Assembly (NCBI GenBank): GCA_003008705.1
Contig: PDUO01000004.1
Coordinates: 1,736,001 to 1,800,000, forward strand
Length of the DNA stretch: 64,000 bases
Direction of reading: 5' to 3'
From: Pezicula radicicola
Taxonomy: Eukaryota > Ascomycota > Leotiomycetes > Helotiales > Dermateaceae
This document shows, one piece after another, positions 44,416-56,700 of the stretch (position 1 is the stretch's first letter; each line of letters starts with the position of its first letter). The notes under the pieces were generated by a model. That model did not search any database, was not told the DNA's origin, and saw only the letters and a list, made by a program, of their open reading frames with translations. The translations under genes and the position numbers were made by a program.

Positions 44416-45589
44416 CTAAGAAGCAGCATCCCCCCTCCCCAACTCACTAGCAGCATAAACATCATCAGCATTAATCAAATCCACACCCTCGGCCCATAAT
44501 TGTTTCCAAATACCATCCCTAGTACTCAGCGGCCAATTAGGTTGATCCCAATACCTCAATTTAATACCTTTATCATGCGCAACTTTAACCTGAGCTCTCA
44601 ATAATTCTAATTGAGTTGAATTCAATGATGTGCCTAAGACAGGTCCAAAATTTGTTGCAAAGTCGGTTGAGGCGATTGGAGAGACAAGAGATGTTATGTT
44701 GGAAAATGTACTGTTGAGTGTGGGGATTGGTCCGTCCCAGAAATAATCTCTGTTGGTTATGGGTTGGACTAGGTTTAGCGGTGTATTCCCTGTGCCGATT
44801 ACTGTTATGGCACCGGATGTGAAGGTAGTGCCATTTATGCTGGAGAGATAACCTGCTGAGCGTCTAGGAATTTGTTAGTGTTTGCCACGAGCTATGATTT
44901 CTGTTTGGAGGACTTCAAGATATAAAGTAGTTGCTAGAGCTGTGACAATAGTCGTACTCCATTTCATACACAACGGAGAGTAAGATGTCGAGAAAATCAA
45001 ACTCACAAAGGTTCCAAGGCCTTAACAACATATGGCCAAGTAGTAGCGCCATCCGTCTTAACATCAACAAACAAATACAGAGTCTGTCCGGAACTGGTAT
45101 CAAAGACACCATTATAAGTAGGAGCAGTCAAGAACGAGGAATTGGCTGGGTTCTGGCGACTTAGGACATTCAGAATTGGGTTGATGTACAGAGACTCGAA
45201 TGTGCGGGCGTTAGTGAGCGCTCCTTGCTCGTGGCCTACATGCAGAGTGCCATTGTAAAGCCATACATCTGCTTCTATTGAGATGGCTCCTGCCGAGAGA
45301 GCCGTATAGAATGGGACAGGACGCCAGTCTGTATTATTATTAGATATTTATTTATGCTTGTGAAAGCACGTGCTAGTGTCAACTTACAGTCATTATGAGA
45401 ATGGATTCCCTTGGGAACAATTCCTTGGGTCAAGCTTGTAGGGTAGACGTAAAGAGGTCCTTGATGTGCTTGGTCGAGGATGTTTTGCAAGGAAATGGAG
45501 AAATCCAAATCCGAAGGAATGGTGACAGTCGAGGCGACGGAGGCTGTGACGGCTACTGCTATTGAGGCAAGCTTGGAGAAGGAAACCAT
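44416..45589 (-). CDS. Secreted PLC-like phosphodiesterase-fold protein (Aim6-like)
   Basis: Exons 45589-45388, 45328-45007 and 44863-44416 give 323 aa. A signal peptide is clear (VSFSKLASIAVAVTASVAS, cleaved near residue 20-24). The fold is suggested by GIHSHNDYWRPVPFYTALSA, with the first catalytic-type His/Asn pair, then AISIEADVWLYNGTLHVGHE, which supplies the Glu, Asp and His of the metal site. LYLFVDVKTDG forms the next strand. The C-terminus (KLRYWDQPNW, GVDLINADD) completes the barrel as in glycerophosphodiester phosphodiesterases. In fungi such proteins are often annotated 'altered inheritance of mitochondria protein 6'. Several N-glycosylation sequons (NGT, NST, NIT) support secretion. 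The substrate is unknown. Confidence 0.85.
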
Positions 45590-46404
45590 GACGGCAAATG
45601 GTAAATGGCAAATAACGGGGCGGGAGATTACGAATTAGGAGGGGTAGATGACGAGAGGAGATGAAGCTCTAGCTTTCAACTACAGCTTGGTAGGAGAGGA
45701 GGAGAACTACTTAACTTATATACATGTCAACGAGCACTAGCAATTGGTCCGTGGCTTTCCCTGATTGAGTTTGCTGCATGCATATAGTGGTGATGGGCTT
45801 TTTGTGGATTCGGAAGGTCGGTACGAAGTATTGTCGGTCTTAAATATTGTCTGTTCCTGCATTCTGGCGTTAGATTACCGGTAGCCTGTAGCTGATCCGC
45901 GAGATTCAGGTACGCTAAGCGACGGCAATCCAATCCCAATCCCACGTGTTTGGATGCCAAGAGATCCGAAGGGCACATCTTCATCCCATCTTCGTTGTGT
46001 AACTCAATATTCAATTCCCAGCTGTCGATGTTTGGACTTCGTATTGGTCCACCAAAAGTTCTCGAAGCTTTTCACGTGGGGAGGCGTTCATAACCCAATA
46101 TCCGATCGTGGTCCTATTGTGAGAAGGTTTTGGTCTACCATGCAAGTAAACAAACGGCCAAAACCCACGGCAGACATGCTGAAGAACTTCCATTTCGTAT
46201 CTCTCCGTGCGATATGCAACACGTATGCTGCGATACCACAATCCCCCAAGGTATATCTTCCCTTCACGAACCTCATGCAAAGCTAAACTAAACTCCTTAC
46301 TCCGGATCGTGCTCACGTTACCCTCATTTCGTAATTATACATAACAGCATTAGAAGACGCCAAACGCCATTGCAATGCCCCCATAAGAACCATTAAAAAA
46401 ATCT
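45590..46404. other. Intergenic region
   Basis: Upstream of the PLC-like gene and downstream of BUB2. Overlapping short frames on both strands (45727-46316) have no domain and no splice partners. No RNA gene is seen. Confidence 0.5.
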
Positions 46405-47860
46405 TCACTTTGCGTGATCCACAATCTCAGCATAAACATCATCAGGAATCTTCTTGATAAGGGTCAAGGTCACCTCCTTGACCATCTCGGCTTGTAAAGG
46501 AGGGAAGGACCGAAGAATTTTGGTAGGACTTTCGAGACGATTAGTATTTGAGTTGGGAAGATTTCTAGAGAAAGAGTTGGACTTACCTCGGAGAACTGAG
46601 GATTGAATTCCTTAGAATCACAAGCTGCGCTACAATACACAATATGTTTAGGTGTGCACCGTACGCAAACAAGAAGTCCCATAAGCGCAAAACCTCGGGT
46701 AACGGAGGAGTGCATGCACAGAGTGTTAGAACTGAAGGGAAAGCGTAAAGCTCGGCGTTCATGCCCTTGCCTATCAGATACAGACTCAACTTAGGATCAA
46801 CAATGGCGAGAACCTTGTCCACTAAGGCAAGTCCTTTATGTACCCCGTCCATAGCTCCGCGTACATAGCCAGGACATTCAGTAGTTATGAATTGATGGAA
46901 GGCGACAAATGCTTCAGCTTCGCTACGAGCTGCGTACAAGAAAGGGGCCGCGAGAACGTTCATACCCTGAACATAGGTGCCCGGCTCTGACTTCCCAGTA
47001 TCGGAACCGTCCGTAGTCATGGTAGAAGCGCGCGCTCTTCCTTTCGGCGGAAGAGGAGAATGCTGTAGTTCAGGACTTCCATGCATATCCGCCGTATTTA
47101 TCAACCGCGATTTGACTTCTGCTTCCTTTACATCATGTAGCTTCCATGCGACCGCATTGAGTAGACGGATGAGACTTGCTTCACTCACTCGCCGCCGGAA
47201 CAGGGGGTCTGTAGCCAACGTGCGAAATGTGTCATTGCGGATTTTGGAATATGCTGGCGATGCGCCTCGATGGATAAGGGAAAGGTATTCGTCCGTGTCG
47301 AGGACCGGCGCATTGAGAAGAATGAGCCAGGCATATATTCGCAGAGATGACTTTGAATTCATTAGCAAAATTGCATTTTGAGGAATTCTTGACCTTACCA
47401 TGCCATCAGTGTCACTCTTGATGCCCTGATCCAATATCTTCAGCCTTGTCATCTCTAATCCGCCTCTAAGGTCACCTTCTGGCGGACCATCTCTTATGAG
47501 GCGATCCAGCGAGGACTCCACCCCAGACTGTCTCTTGGCCATTGGAGGTCGTCGTCCAGCAGCTCCCGTAAGTGACGGACTTACGGATGCGGCATCGCTG
47601 TTTGACCGACCTCGACTGTGGGAACGTACATTGGTCGAGCTTTGCGGGAAGTCTTTGCGCTGTGGAGTGAAGTTTCGGTTCAGGGCTTGTTTGTGCTGCT
47701 GCGAAATCAAAGACGGCTGCGTATTGGAAGAGCCTAAGGTGTGAGCTGATTTGAGCCGACGCAGCGCTCGATGCGATCCTGGGGAAGGAGGTGGGAGAAG
47801 AGACGTGTTGCTGAGAGGGGCTAATTGTGGTATCGACTCTTTCATAGGTGATGTTGACAT
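46405..47860 (-). CDS. BUB2: TBC-domain GAP subunit of the mitotic exit checkpoint, Bub2/Cdc16
   Basis: Rab-GAP-fold protein that, with Bfa1/Byr4, restrains the Tem1/Spg1 GTPase at spindle poles and so controls mitotic exit and septation. Exons 47860-47399, 47350-46587 and 46528-46405 give 449 aa. TBC motifs: LRIYAWLILLNAP, the YVQGMN block with the catalytic-type Gln, then ECPGYVRGAM. The AELYAFPSVLTLCACTPPLP block with LWDFLFAYGAHLN is nearly diagnostic for Bub2. The tail FPPLQAEM matches the family. Yeast Bub2 is 306 aa; the extra length is a Ser-rich N-terminal extension of ~120 aa and a disordered insertion with likely phosphosites before YVQGMN. The first intron (48 bp) is a multiple of three and has no stop codon. 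Confidence 0.9.
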
Positions 47861-48700
47861 CTTTACAGAAGACTCTTCACGAACCTCCTACCACAGTCAG
47901 GGGGATCTGCAAGCACAAATCATACATTCGTAAGGATATATCGATCGTGGAGTAGTAGTTGCGTATTTCCCTAGATTACGCCTCTAGATTTCAGCGCTAT
48001 CGATAGAGAAGAGTCTGCTCAGGTCTTTGAGAGGTCTGACCGCCATGAGGCTGAATATCACGAAACCCACACGGTGCGCGTAAACAAACCGTCCACTGTC
48101 TGTCCAGTGCCGAGGTGGTGGTTACATACGTCAGGTGGGGAGAAAGGCTGCCGTATTAAAGTCATTGTTGGCTTTGCTTTAGAGAGGGATGTTCAAATAC
48201 CGTAACGAGGTCGTCTTCAATCTCAATCTTTGGAGTTCATGAAGATGATGCTTTGATACGGCACGAGTGTCAGTCAATCAAGTGGTCAAGTGTCACCGGC
48301 CAGCCATGAAGGCCTCGCTGTGCAAGACCTGCTTTATACCGTAAGCGAGGAGTGAGCGAGTTATAACCTTTTTTTTCCCGCCTTCTTCAAATCTTGATCT
48401 GTTTGAGGCTTATATCTACAGTAAGGGGGGCCTCTCCCATCTTATACACAGCGCTTTTCCGACCTGGCGAGCCATGACCGCCCTAAATCCCATTTAATCC
48501 CACACACATGGCCCCTCCCTTAAGTTTCCTACAAACCAAGCCATCCCAGTCGCTAAACCCGTCATTAAGAAGTACTCCCAGGCGCCACCCAATTCCCCAT
48601 ATTGATCATAGAAACATATAGACAGTGAAAGGAAAAAGAGTCGCTAAATTTTCAAAGACTGAGGATAAAAATAAAAGAGTGTATGCGCTCGTGGAAGCTA
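47861..48700. other. Intergenic region upstream of BUB2
   Basis: Holds the BUB2 promoter and the 3' flank of the receptor gene. It is GC-moderate, with no ORF, repeat or RNA gene supported. Confidence 0.5.
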
Positions 48701-50355
48701 TTATATCTTGTTCATAGACAGAGGGTCCATTCCAGCATAGTACGTAGGGTCCGCGTGTGTCTGGCTCGAATCCCAACTCTGCATGTGCTTAGGAGGCTGC
48801 GGCCGCGAGAACGATCCCGAGGGTGATTGATAACGTGCTTCACGTCCAAAATAGTCTGGTGTTTCTCGCCCATTCTTCGCTGCTGATGGTGAGAGTGGTG
48901 TGATGGGTGGTGGTTCACTGATTGATGAATCGGCCGTCTTGCCATTTCGTTCTGAGGCAAGCATCTCATAGGACCTTGGATCCTTGAACATGTTTACGTC
49001 TGCGCTAACAAACTCCTTATTAGGGTTCACTTTGTCTTTGACTAGGTCGTACCAGCCGGTGAACATCGAGAAGCGACCGAGTAGGACCAGACACCAGATA
49101 CCATTCATCTATAATGATATTAGTGCTCAGCTCGTGTGTGGGACGTGGGATGACTTACAGATAAAAGTATCAGAACAGACATGACAGTAGGCTCGTTTAC
49201 TACGAGGTCGGAAGTTAGACTTAAGCACTCATTTTTGTTTCCCTCTGTCTCGATAAGACATGCTAACCAGGCCGACGCCTTCAGTGGATTGTTCTCAATC
49301 TGTTGTTGAGCATTGTCGAGGAAGACGAAGACCACCGCAAAGAATACAACGTCGGCAATAATTAACAGGACAATAGCAATTCCTCTCCACTGTAGCTCGA
49401 TAACTCTACGCACCCTTCTGTATGCTTGGCGAGGTGAGATTGTTCCCCGCAATGATGGTAAGCTCGAGCTATTCGTAGTGTTGGAATCGTCCGCCAGAGA
49501 GGCAAGGTACACCTTGATACAATAGCCGAATGTTGCAAATTGTATGATGACTGTTAACCCGGCGAAAATAAGTAGAGGAATCCAAAAGTCGCCCAAACTA
49601 TTCGTGTGGTTGATGTGACATGTATCGCCAAATCTGAATGAGACACCGCTCAAAGCCAATGCGATAGTTAAGCCGATCGCTGGTATTCCCCATCCCGTTG
49701 CCAGTGCTCCCCACATGAAAGTCTTCCCAATTACTGTTTGCCAGCAGATTTGAAGGTGTAATGCCACTGCTCTTAAAAATACCCACATTACTCCAGCCCA
49801 ACCACCAGCTAGTAAAAAGGCCCCCGAAAAGGCGCATGTGAGGCTTGAATCCTGGCCATTTGGTGTTATGGCGTTGTGGCACTGGTCCGGCTTTGCGCCA
49901 AGGGGAATAATAAAGCCCATCTTGGTTGTTTAGTTAGTTCAAGTTCAAAGACATTATGTTAAGAATTACTAACCGACATCATTGCGGTTGCAATGACAAG
50001 ACAGATGCTTAGGTAATGACGGTGAGTCTTGTCCACAGGCAAACACGCAAAAGAAATAAGTAGAAAACACGAGCATATAATAGAGACGACATTGATCCAA
50101 TTGGCTGATGTAGTTATGGCAGTGAAGTTGTCCGCGTAAGTCCAATCCGTCTGGGGACATGGCAGGCAACAACTGGGCCCTAGTAAAGACGAGCACAATC
50201 TTCCTTCGGTGACTGTTGAAAATGATTAGCTAAACATCGAATTGAATTGAAATATAAATCTTCCACGTACATCCACCCTCGGTGGGGAAGAGATCCTGTT
50301 CTAGGAACGGAGCATTGCAGCGGCCTTGGAACGGACTTATGGTTGAGTTCGACAT
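48701..50355 (-). CDS. Seven-helix receptor with Cys-rich ectodomain, Frizzled/GPCR-like
   Basis: Exons 50355-50271, 50212-49974, 49920-49159 and 49108-48701 give 497 aa. The extracellular N-terminus (about 65 residues) holds a Cys cluster (CNAPF, LCSSLLGPSCCLPCP) followed by TDWTYADNF, a pattern seen in fungal Frizzled-like receptors. Seven hydrophobic segments follow: NVVSIICSCFLLISF, HYLSICLVIATAMMS, LTCAFSGAFLLAGGWAG, ATGWGIPAIGLTIALALSG, WIPLLIFAGLTVIIQF, IAIVLLIIADVVFFAVVF and SVLILLSMNGIWCLVLL. The loop after helix 5 is basic. The cytoplasmic tail (about 125 residues) is Ser/Pro-rich and fits a signalling C-terminus. It is a plasma-membrane nutrient or signal sensor by inference; ligand and G-protein coupling are unknown. 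A very large gene-free region lies upstream. Confidence 0.8.
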
Positions 50356-52600
50356 TGAGTGTAATTGTAGAAACGGGGGCAGATAGAAGTAAGAAAGTTT
50401 GTATGTATATATAGGTCAAGGCTAGCGAGTTATTTGAAGTGCCGCCCTTTGTACTATATAAAGTTGTGATGCCGCGGGGCCCCTCGACTACTTATCAAAA
50501 AAGACAAGAAAAGGTTCAGATATCGGACTTTTTAACAGTGATGGTATCGGTTGTGCAATAGGCTGTATGGGAGGGAGGAGGCAGAATCGCGTGTTTTGAT
50601 TTCGACTGAAGTCCTGAGAGTTTGCACTTCCGCGTGTGGGTGCACAGTCCCGTAAAAGATGTAATGGTTTCATGAGGCCATCTCGAGGTGCAGATGCTCA
50701 GATAAAATAAAAAGAGTGCTGGAAACTCAAGGAGTGTCTGAGAAGAGCAAAAGATTTCAAGGGAACTTGGGGGAAGACGAGGAGAGATAAAAGAACGATA
50801 TTATTATTTTGGCTGGGGAAAGCCACCAAGTTGACCACAAAGCCACCAGGCGGGTGCATCGACGAACATCCTCGTCTAGAAGGATAAACGGGTCTGGGGC
50901 ATGGATCATGATGATGGACGAGGTACTGTGGTACTGGACGCCCAGGGCCAGGGGTTTGAAGTTACCTACAAGGGATCCTAGAGCACTCCAGCGTATGCAG
51001 AGGACCAGATGGGAAGCTCAATGCTCACTCGTCTGAAGCCGCAGTGAAGCGACAGTCAGATCAGAGGCATCGGGGCGAGGAAGCCCACTGATTGGGGGGA
51101 GGCCGGAGGGTGCTGAGAGCCAAGGAGGACCACTGTAGACCAGTAAGAGAAAGCAGCAATGAAATTCTACAAAGTAGGTACGGCGATGCTAGCCTGTTCA
51201 GGGAGAGCTAGTGGCATGGCAGGGGCAACAGCATTTAGCTTTTTCTGTTTGTCGTGCTCTCATGCAATTAATTCAGTTGCTGGCGGATCCATACGATTCT
51301 TTCCATTTCTTGAGCTGCAGGCTGCTGAGGCAGGGGCTGAACAGCGGCGAGGAGGAGGAGGAGGATACTCGTCACTACCACGGAGTCCCTATAGTACACT
51401 GTGCATCTTGGGTGCGGGGCGCTGTCGCGTTTAATGGATAATCACGCGTCTCTGTTCAGGTTGACGCTACGACGTACAGTATCATGTATGGCTGGTGATG
51501 CGGCACAACTTCACAACGAGGTTACACACTTTGTTACTTGTTATCAAGCACGAGACACACAAATTGTGAAAATCACAACGAGATCAGCAAACTTTTTTCT
51601 CCGTTACAGTACTTTTATTTTAATACACTCTGCTCTCCACCAATAATATGACAGGGTAATAATACTGGAGCTTCCTCAATCCTTGCTGGCCGACCTCATC
51701 GCTGGGCTCACGATCGGGACCGCCTAACTGCTGCTTGCCGAGCTGGCAAAGCGTGCGTGCACGACCAGCTCGGATTCTCTATTATTATTATTGTTATACA
51801 GGAAAGACAATAACAATAAATAAGAATACCAGTAATAACAGAGATGATTTTCGCCCACTGGTACTTCTTCGGCCCGCGGCTTACTCCCGTATTGGTGGGT
51901 TCAATGCGCTCTAGGGCTGAAGTAAAGAGTGCTGGAGCTCCTCGTAGGTACCTCAATATCGGTGGCTTGACACTGTGGTTTCTGGTGTAGAGTATTTTAG
52001 TATCCCCGTATCACGCGTATATACGAGCTGATCGTCGATTGTCAAATCAACACAGGGCAAGGCGACGGCGGGAATTACAAGCGAGCTGGCCCTCATCACT
52101 CTGCCCCTACGCTACCCCTGACTAAACCGTGGCAATTGGGCAATTTTGTGGGATGGGGTTGTAGGGATTTCAGAATACCCATGTTCAAAGTTAGAAAGTC
52201 CCCCACTTCCGGACAACTCCCCTCCTCTGCCCTAGGGGCCAGGGGAAACTTCCACTTACTTACTCGAGTAGCTTCTACTCTTTCGGCGGCGGATGCTGCA
52301 TTATTGCTGAGGCGGCCAGGTTCCAGAGGAGTAAAACGTGACAGCCAGCAACATACCGTACGACTCTCCTCTGTGCACACTTCCTACCGTTGCAGACACA
52401 CATGGATTCCACCCAACGCTTTACTCTTACGGGCACAATAGAGAAGATCCAACATTCCCTTCTTGAGCGAGTGAGACAAATCTCTAAAACTTTAATGCTC
52501 TACCGCACTGCGTGACTACGCACGTTCGCCGCTTCTATGCGACGACGACGTCAACGAGGAACGCCTTTCGTGTGGCTGTGGAGGTTCCAGAGCTGATCCT
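50356..52600. other. Gene-free region, receptor-proximal part
   Basis: Upstream of the receptor gene, so it should contain its promoter. Short frames such as 51159-51434 (91 codons) and 52136-52441 (101 codons) have random-looking composition and no splice partners. A GAGGAGGAGGAGG run lies near 51350-51362 and an ATTATTATTATTG run near 51781. I see no RNA gene. Confidence 0.5.
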
Positions 52601-54458
52601 AGTGCAAGCGCCTGTATTTATTTCCACCAACAGTTCAATACTGAGTCATTGACAAAACAACAATTGTATCTCTCATCCCACATCCTATACTAGCCTGAAA
52701 TCCACTGGACAGTGCGTTTCCAATATTCACATTCGGACAAGATCGCATCCGAATAGTCTAGAATAGGAGATCAACATCATGAACTAGTCGAGGTATCGAA
52801 TGAGGTTTCCATTGTAAGCGCGACCATGTTGGATCCACGCCAAAGCTGCGTGAGGCTTTCCCATTGGCGTTGCTTCGACCTCTCAGGTCTATGAACAGCC
52901 TCAACAATACGCACAGGCTGCAGTGCTAACGATTACTTTACGTCGAAAGTAGTCACGATATCACTTCTATCATACTGTATTCGTTCGTTCTGTGCGACAG
53001 CCGAGATGTCAGCGTCAGACGAGGACAAGACAAGGCATTTTTGTGTGTTTGTTCGTTGCTTGTTCGTTCGATGCGTGCCACTTTCTCCCCATTATTATAC
53101 TTGTGTAGCTTTGCTTCTTTTACACTACTCCAAGGAGACTTCAGCTGGTGTCTGAAGTCCAATGATCCTCATCGCCGTCAAGGTGTTTCCTAGCATTATC
53201 TTGATCAACCGTCAACGTCAAGAAGAACGTGGCAGTCATGTCTCACGGCAGCGAAAACCCGCGGTTACAACTGCTGTTGCAGCACGATGGGCATTATTTT
53301 CCATGCCCGTTTCGGCTGTATTCGTCTGATTACGCGGGGACCAGTGAGATGCAACATACATGATGGCTAGAAAAGAGCGGTGGCACTTCATTCGTACAGC
53401 AGGCGCCAGAACCGGTAGTGTCTTTGAATGCATGAGCCCTCTGGAGTTTACGGTTATCTCTTTGTCTTAGACTACCTTCAACAAACGTCATCTCTCTGCT
53501 CTAAAATGGCATGAATAGCGAATTCGGAAGATTCGATAGAGGTGGATTTGTGGAGGGAGGTGAAGTACGGTAAGTCGTGATACATATTCGAAGCAAACTT
53601 GGCTCAAAAACCTCAAATGACCAACATCACAAACATTGATATCCGCCTCGTTAAGTCCCGGCGTTGCCTCCGCCACCTCCGCCACCTCGCCAATTAGCAT
53701 CTGATGGGAAGCTCTGAGCTGGCGGTGTTGGAACAGACTTCATTCAGGTCAATGCTTTCACAAGCATGACGGCTGCTGAATTTTGAGTTAACATATCACT
53801 TGTATTGTATTGCATGACATCAGCTCCCCATGGATTGGTGAAAATTCTGTGTACAGTAACTTGTACAGGGCTGAGCTACAGTCCGCTTTCGTACTTATCT
53901 CAGAGGCGGTATCAAACTCTCTTTTCACCACAACGGTGGACGGGCACAACGGCGTGTTGGCAACTTCAAAATCAAAACTCCTGGCGACAAATCATTCAAC
54001 GGCGTACAGCATGGGGGTGTGTTATTCTTTCCGGATACTCTAGATCCCGTCGACTCGAGAATTTCATATTGTCTGTTTGAGATCGCAAACAATGCTCGTC
54101 GGCGGGGTGAACATGGCCCAGAGGAAAATTGTCCTCGTGAACTTCTTAGCACCAGTAGCGATCAGTAGAATTGAATAATCCTTTATGCAATCTTGAAGTC
54201 ACTCTTCATTCAGTTGCCCGCAACTCGAAATGTTGAAGGCATTGCGAGATGGAAATGTTCGCATCGTACGACTGGGGCACTTTTCAGGTGTTCGAGTTTC
54301 AGCGCGGAATACGCCATCACCACCCTCTGTAACGATTACCAGTTCATTTGTTTTCTGGCAGCCATGAAGCTGTCAAGTTTGATCAGCGTCCATCTGAGCA
54401 TTGCTCGTAGAGTTAACTCTCTGACGCTCATGCATACGTACCAATATCACTTTGGCAA

Positions 54459-54488
54459 CGTAGAGTGCGCGCACGTAGAGTGCGCGCA
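54459..54488. repeat. Two perfect tandem copies of a 15-bp GC-rich unit
   Basis: CGTAGAGTGCGCGCA occurs twice in direct tandem. Each copy with the following C contains the perfect palindrome GTGCGCGCAC, so the pair could form two adjacent protein-binding half-site pairs or small hairpins. Confidence 0.9.
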
Positions 54489-56434
54489 CGTCGTCATATC
54501 CACCCTTCTACTCCACCAGTATCCAGACTCTCAGACCTCGTGAATAATTCCGAAGTCATCGCACACCCTGAGGTACATCATTCGCACGGACGACTATCTG
54601 AGCGCGGCAACAAATATCCTTGAATCCCGACTTTTCTATTGAGAAACAAAACCATGTCGAGATCATAAGTACATTACATGTACTAGTCTTGCATCCCGGA
54701 CCTTTTACCAGTCTTTTCGCTTTTCCATAGAAGACCAGAGTCTTTTCTTGGACGCTATTAAAATTCAACAACTTCAGTGCGCTGCAGATCCAAAGCCCTA
54801 AGTTGCGGTTCAGAAGTGCCGGGTTGCGAACGCCTGTCGTGGATGTCGCAACTGCTCACGGCAAATTGTCACCACCTATCGCAAACCACCATCTTTCTTC
54901 CACCTTTCACCTACTGTAACTTTCCCATTGAAATAATTGCATTGAGTTCTTATCTTTTCGCGTCTACCCTGCTACTCCGTACTGTATGCACAATACTTAC
55001 AAAGAACTGTGCATCGTCGACTATCTGGAGCCAAGCCTCTAATAAATTAATCTACGTACCACAAGTGGAGAGAAGAATGGAGAGAGAACACAAAACACCC
55101 CCATTGTTGAGGCTGACAAAAATATGACTTAGCCTATGCTGACTACACAGGTGCCGCTTCAACGGTGTTGCAGGAACGACGTTCAAGCCACCCCTTCCCA
55201 CCATAACGTCGACCCTGGAATCGGGCTCTACCGGCCCTATCTAGCACACTTCCGAGCTGCAGGGGCCGGCAGGGTAAGGACGGTAAGGTACCAAAATACG
55301 AAAAGGGCTTCTAAAGCAGCCTCGCCGTGAGACGATTTCTTCTCTCCATCTTCGAGATCAGCCGCTTTCACGGCTTTCTATCTGTCTTGAGACATAATCG
55401 TTGTTGATCGGGCTCTGGGAGACCCTGAGAACCAAGACCTACCAAGAACGGCCCAAGTGTTTCGATTCAAGTCTTTCCATTTACGGGTCAAGATTACGCT
55501 TTAATGTAACGTGTGCCTTTACTGTAACCTCACCCACTTAGTATCTCCTTTACTTCGTACCCGTACCCCTCCGCCTACGACTCTTCCCCAAACCCCAGGA
55601 GCAAGCCATGCTACCATACTAACAGCAGCAAACCTCCAAGGCATAAATCTCGGCCATGTTACAGTATTTCCCAACGCGCCAACCAGCCCTGCCGCGGACA
55701 ACCTCCCCAAATCATATAGTGATCACCGAGCCGTGCCGAGAATCAGGATGAAGACGACATCTGCAATAATGGCACGTCTGTAATAATAATTAATCCAGGC
55801 TTCTGGTAAAGAGAAAAAGGAAGTCGTATTCAGGGTTTTACGCCCATCTTCTGCAAGCAAGTGGCACAAAATTGCGCACTTTATTTTCTTCCAACATTTG
55901 ATTCTTGGGAACTAGGCAGGCCATGAGAAAGTACTGGTGAGGCACAGATTACTGCCTCAAAGCTCGTCGTGAGTATTTCAAGTAGAATTTGTCCAGCACC
56001 GTGGGTTGATCTTCCGGAACAAGAATCTCCTCCGTTCCATGTCATTACATTTGGAGAAGATCATAGTTGAAGAGTCATGCAAGAAGCATATTCAAAGTTA
56101 GAATACAACATACGGAGTATTCCCATAATCCTCAACCCTTTCCTCTTCAATGCATCTTTCGCCAATGCAACTTTATTCTTTACTATCCGGCGTCTCCGAA
56201 ATACCTCACTAGATAATGACAGTTTTCTCTCATTATCACTGAATGCTTACCTATGTAACATCAGACAATGATTAGGGCGTTCAAGAGAAATCGTGAAGTC
56301 AAATCTTCAAGTAACTTCTGAGGTTAGTGCCCACTACAGCTTATTCATTCACATGCGTCTTACAGTAGAAAGCCCCTTGCATAACTCGTAACAAGGAGTC
56401 ACATCTTGTGGCACCTTTTTTCTCTCCTGTCCAG

Positions 56435-56452
56435 TACTACAGTACTGTAGTA
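56435..56452. repeat. 18-bp perfect palindrome
   Basis: TACTACAGTACTGTAGTA reads the same on both strands. It has no spacer, so it is more likely a dimeric binding site or chance than a hairpin terminator. Confidence 0.85.
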
Positions 56453-56700
56453 GATGGAGGGGTGGGAGAAGGTTGCACAAATGCACCAAATTTTACCTCC
56501 GTACTGAGAAAGAATAAGCTTTTTCAAACCCCCAAGATCTTCATCACACCTTTCCTGTCGCAGTTCAATAATGTGCAGACTTGCAGTTCAAGGCAGTTCA
56601 AACCTGGGTGATCATCAATGGAAAGAATCATACTAGTACCGCAGTTTCTAATTATGAAATTTCCACCAAGCGGGGTAAATAACAAATACCTGGGGTACAG

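Larger units (their letters stand above)
52601..56700. other. Gene-free region, central part
   Basis: No gene of more than about 115 codons and no recognisable domain on either strand. Local features are a TCCGCCACC duplication near 53663-53680, a 15-bp direct repeat at 54459-54488 and an 18-bp perfect palindrome at 56435-56452. Base composition is ordinary, with CA, TG and CG all present, so it is not RIP-saturated. Confidence 0.5.

Noticed and set aside
51159..51434. 91-codon frame with a signal-peptide-like N-terminus
   Set aside because: The hydrophobic stretch is followed by low-complexity Gly/Arg codons from a GAG repeat; no cysteine pattern or homology is visible.
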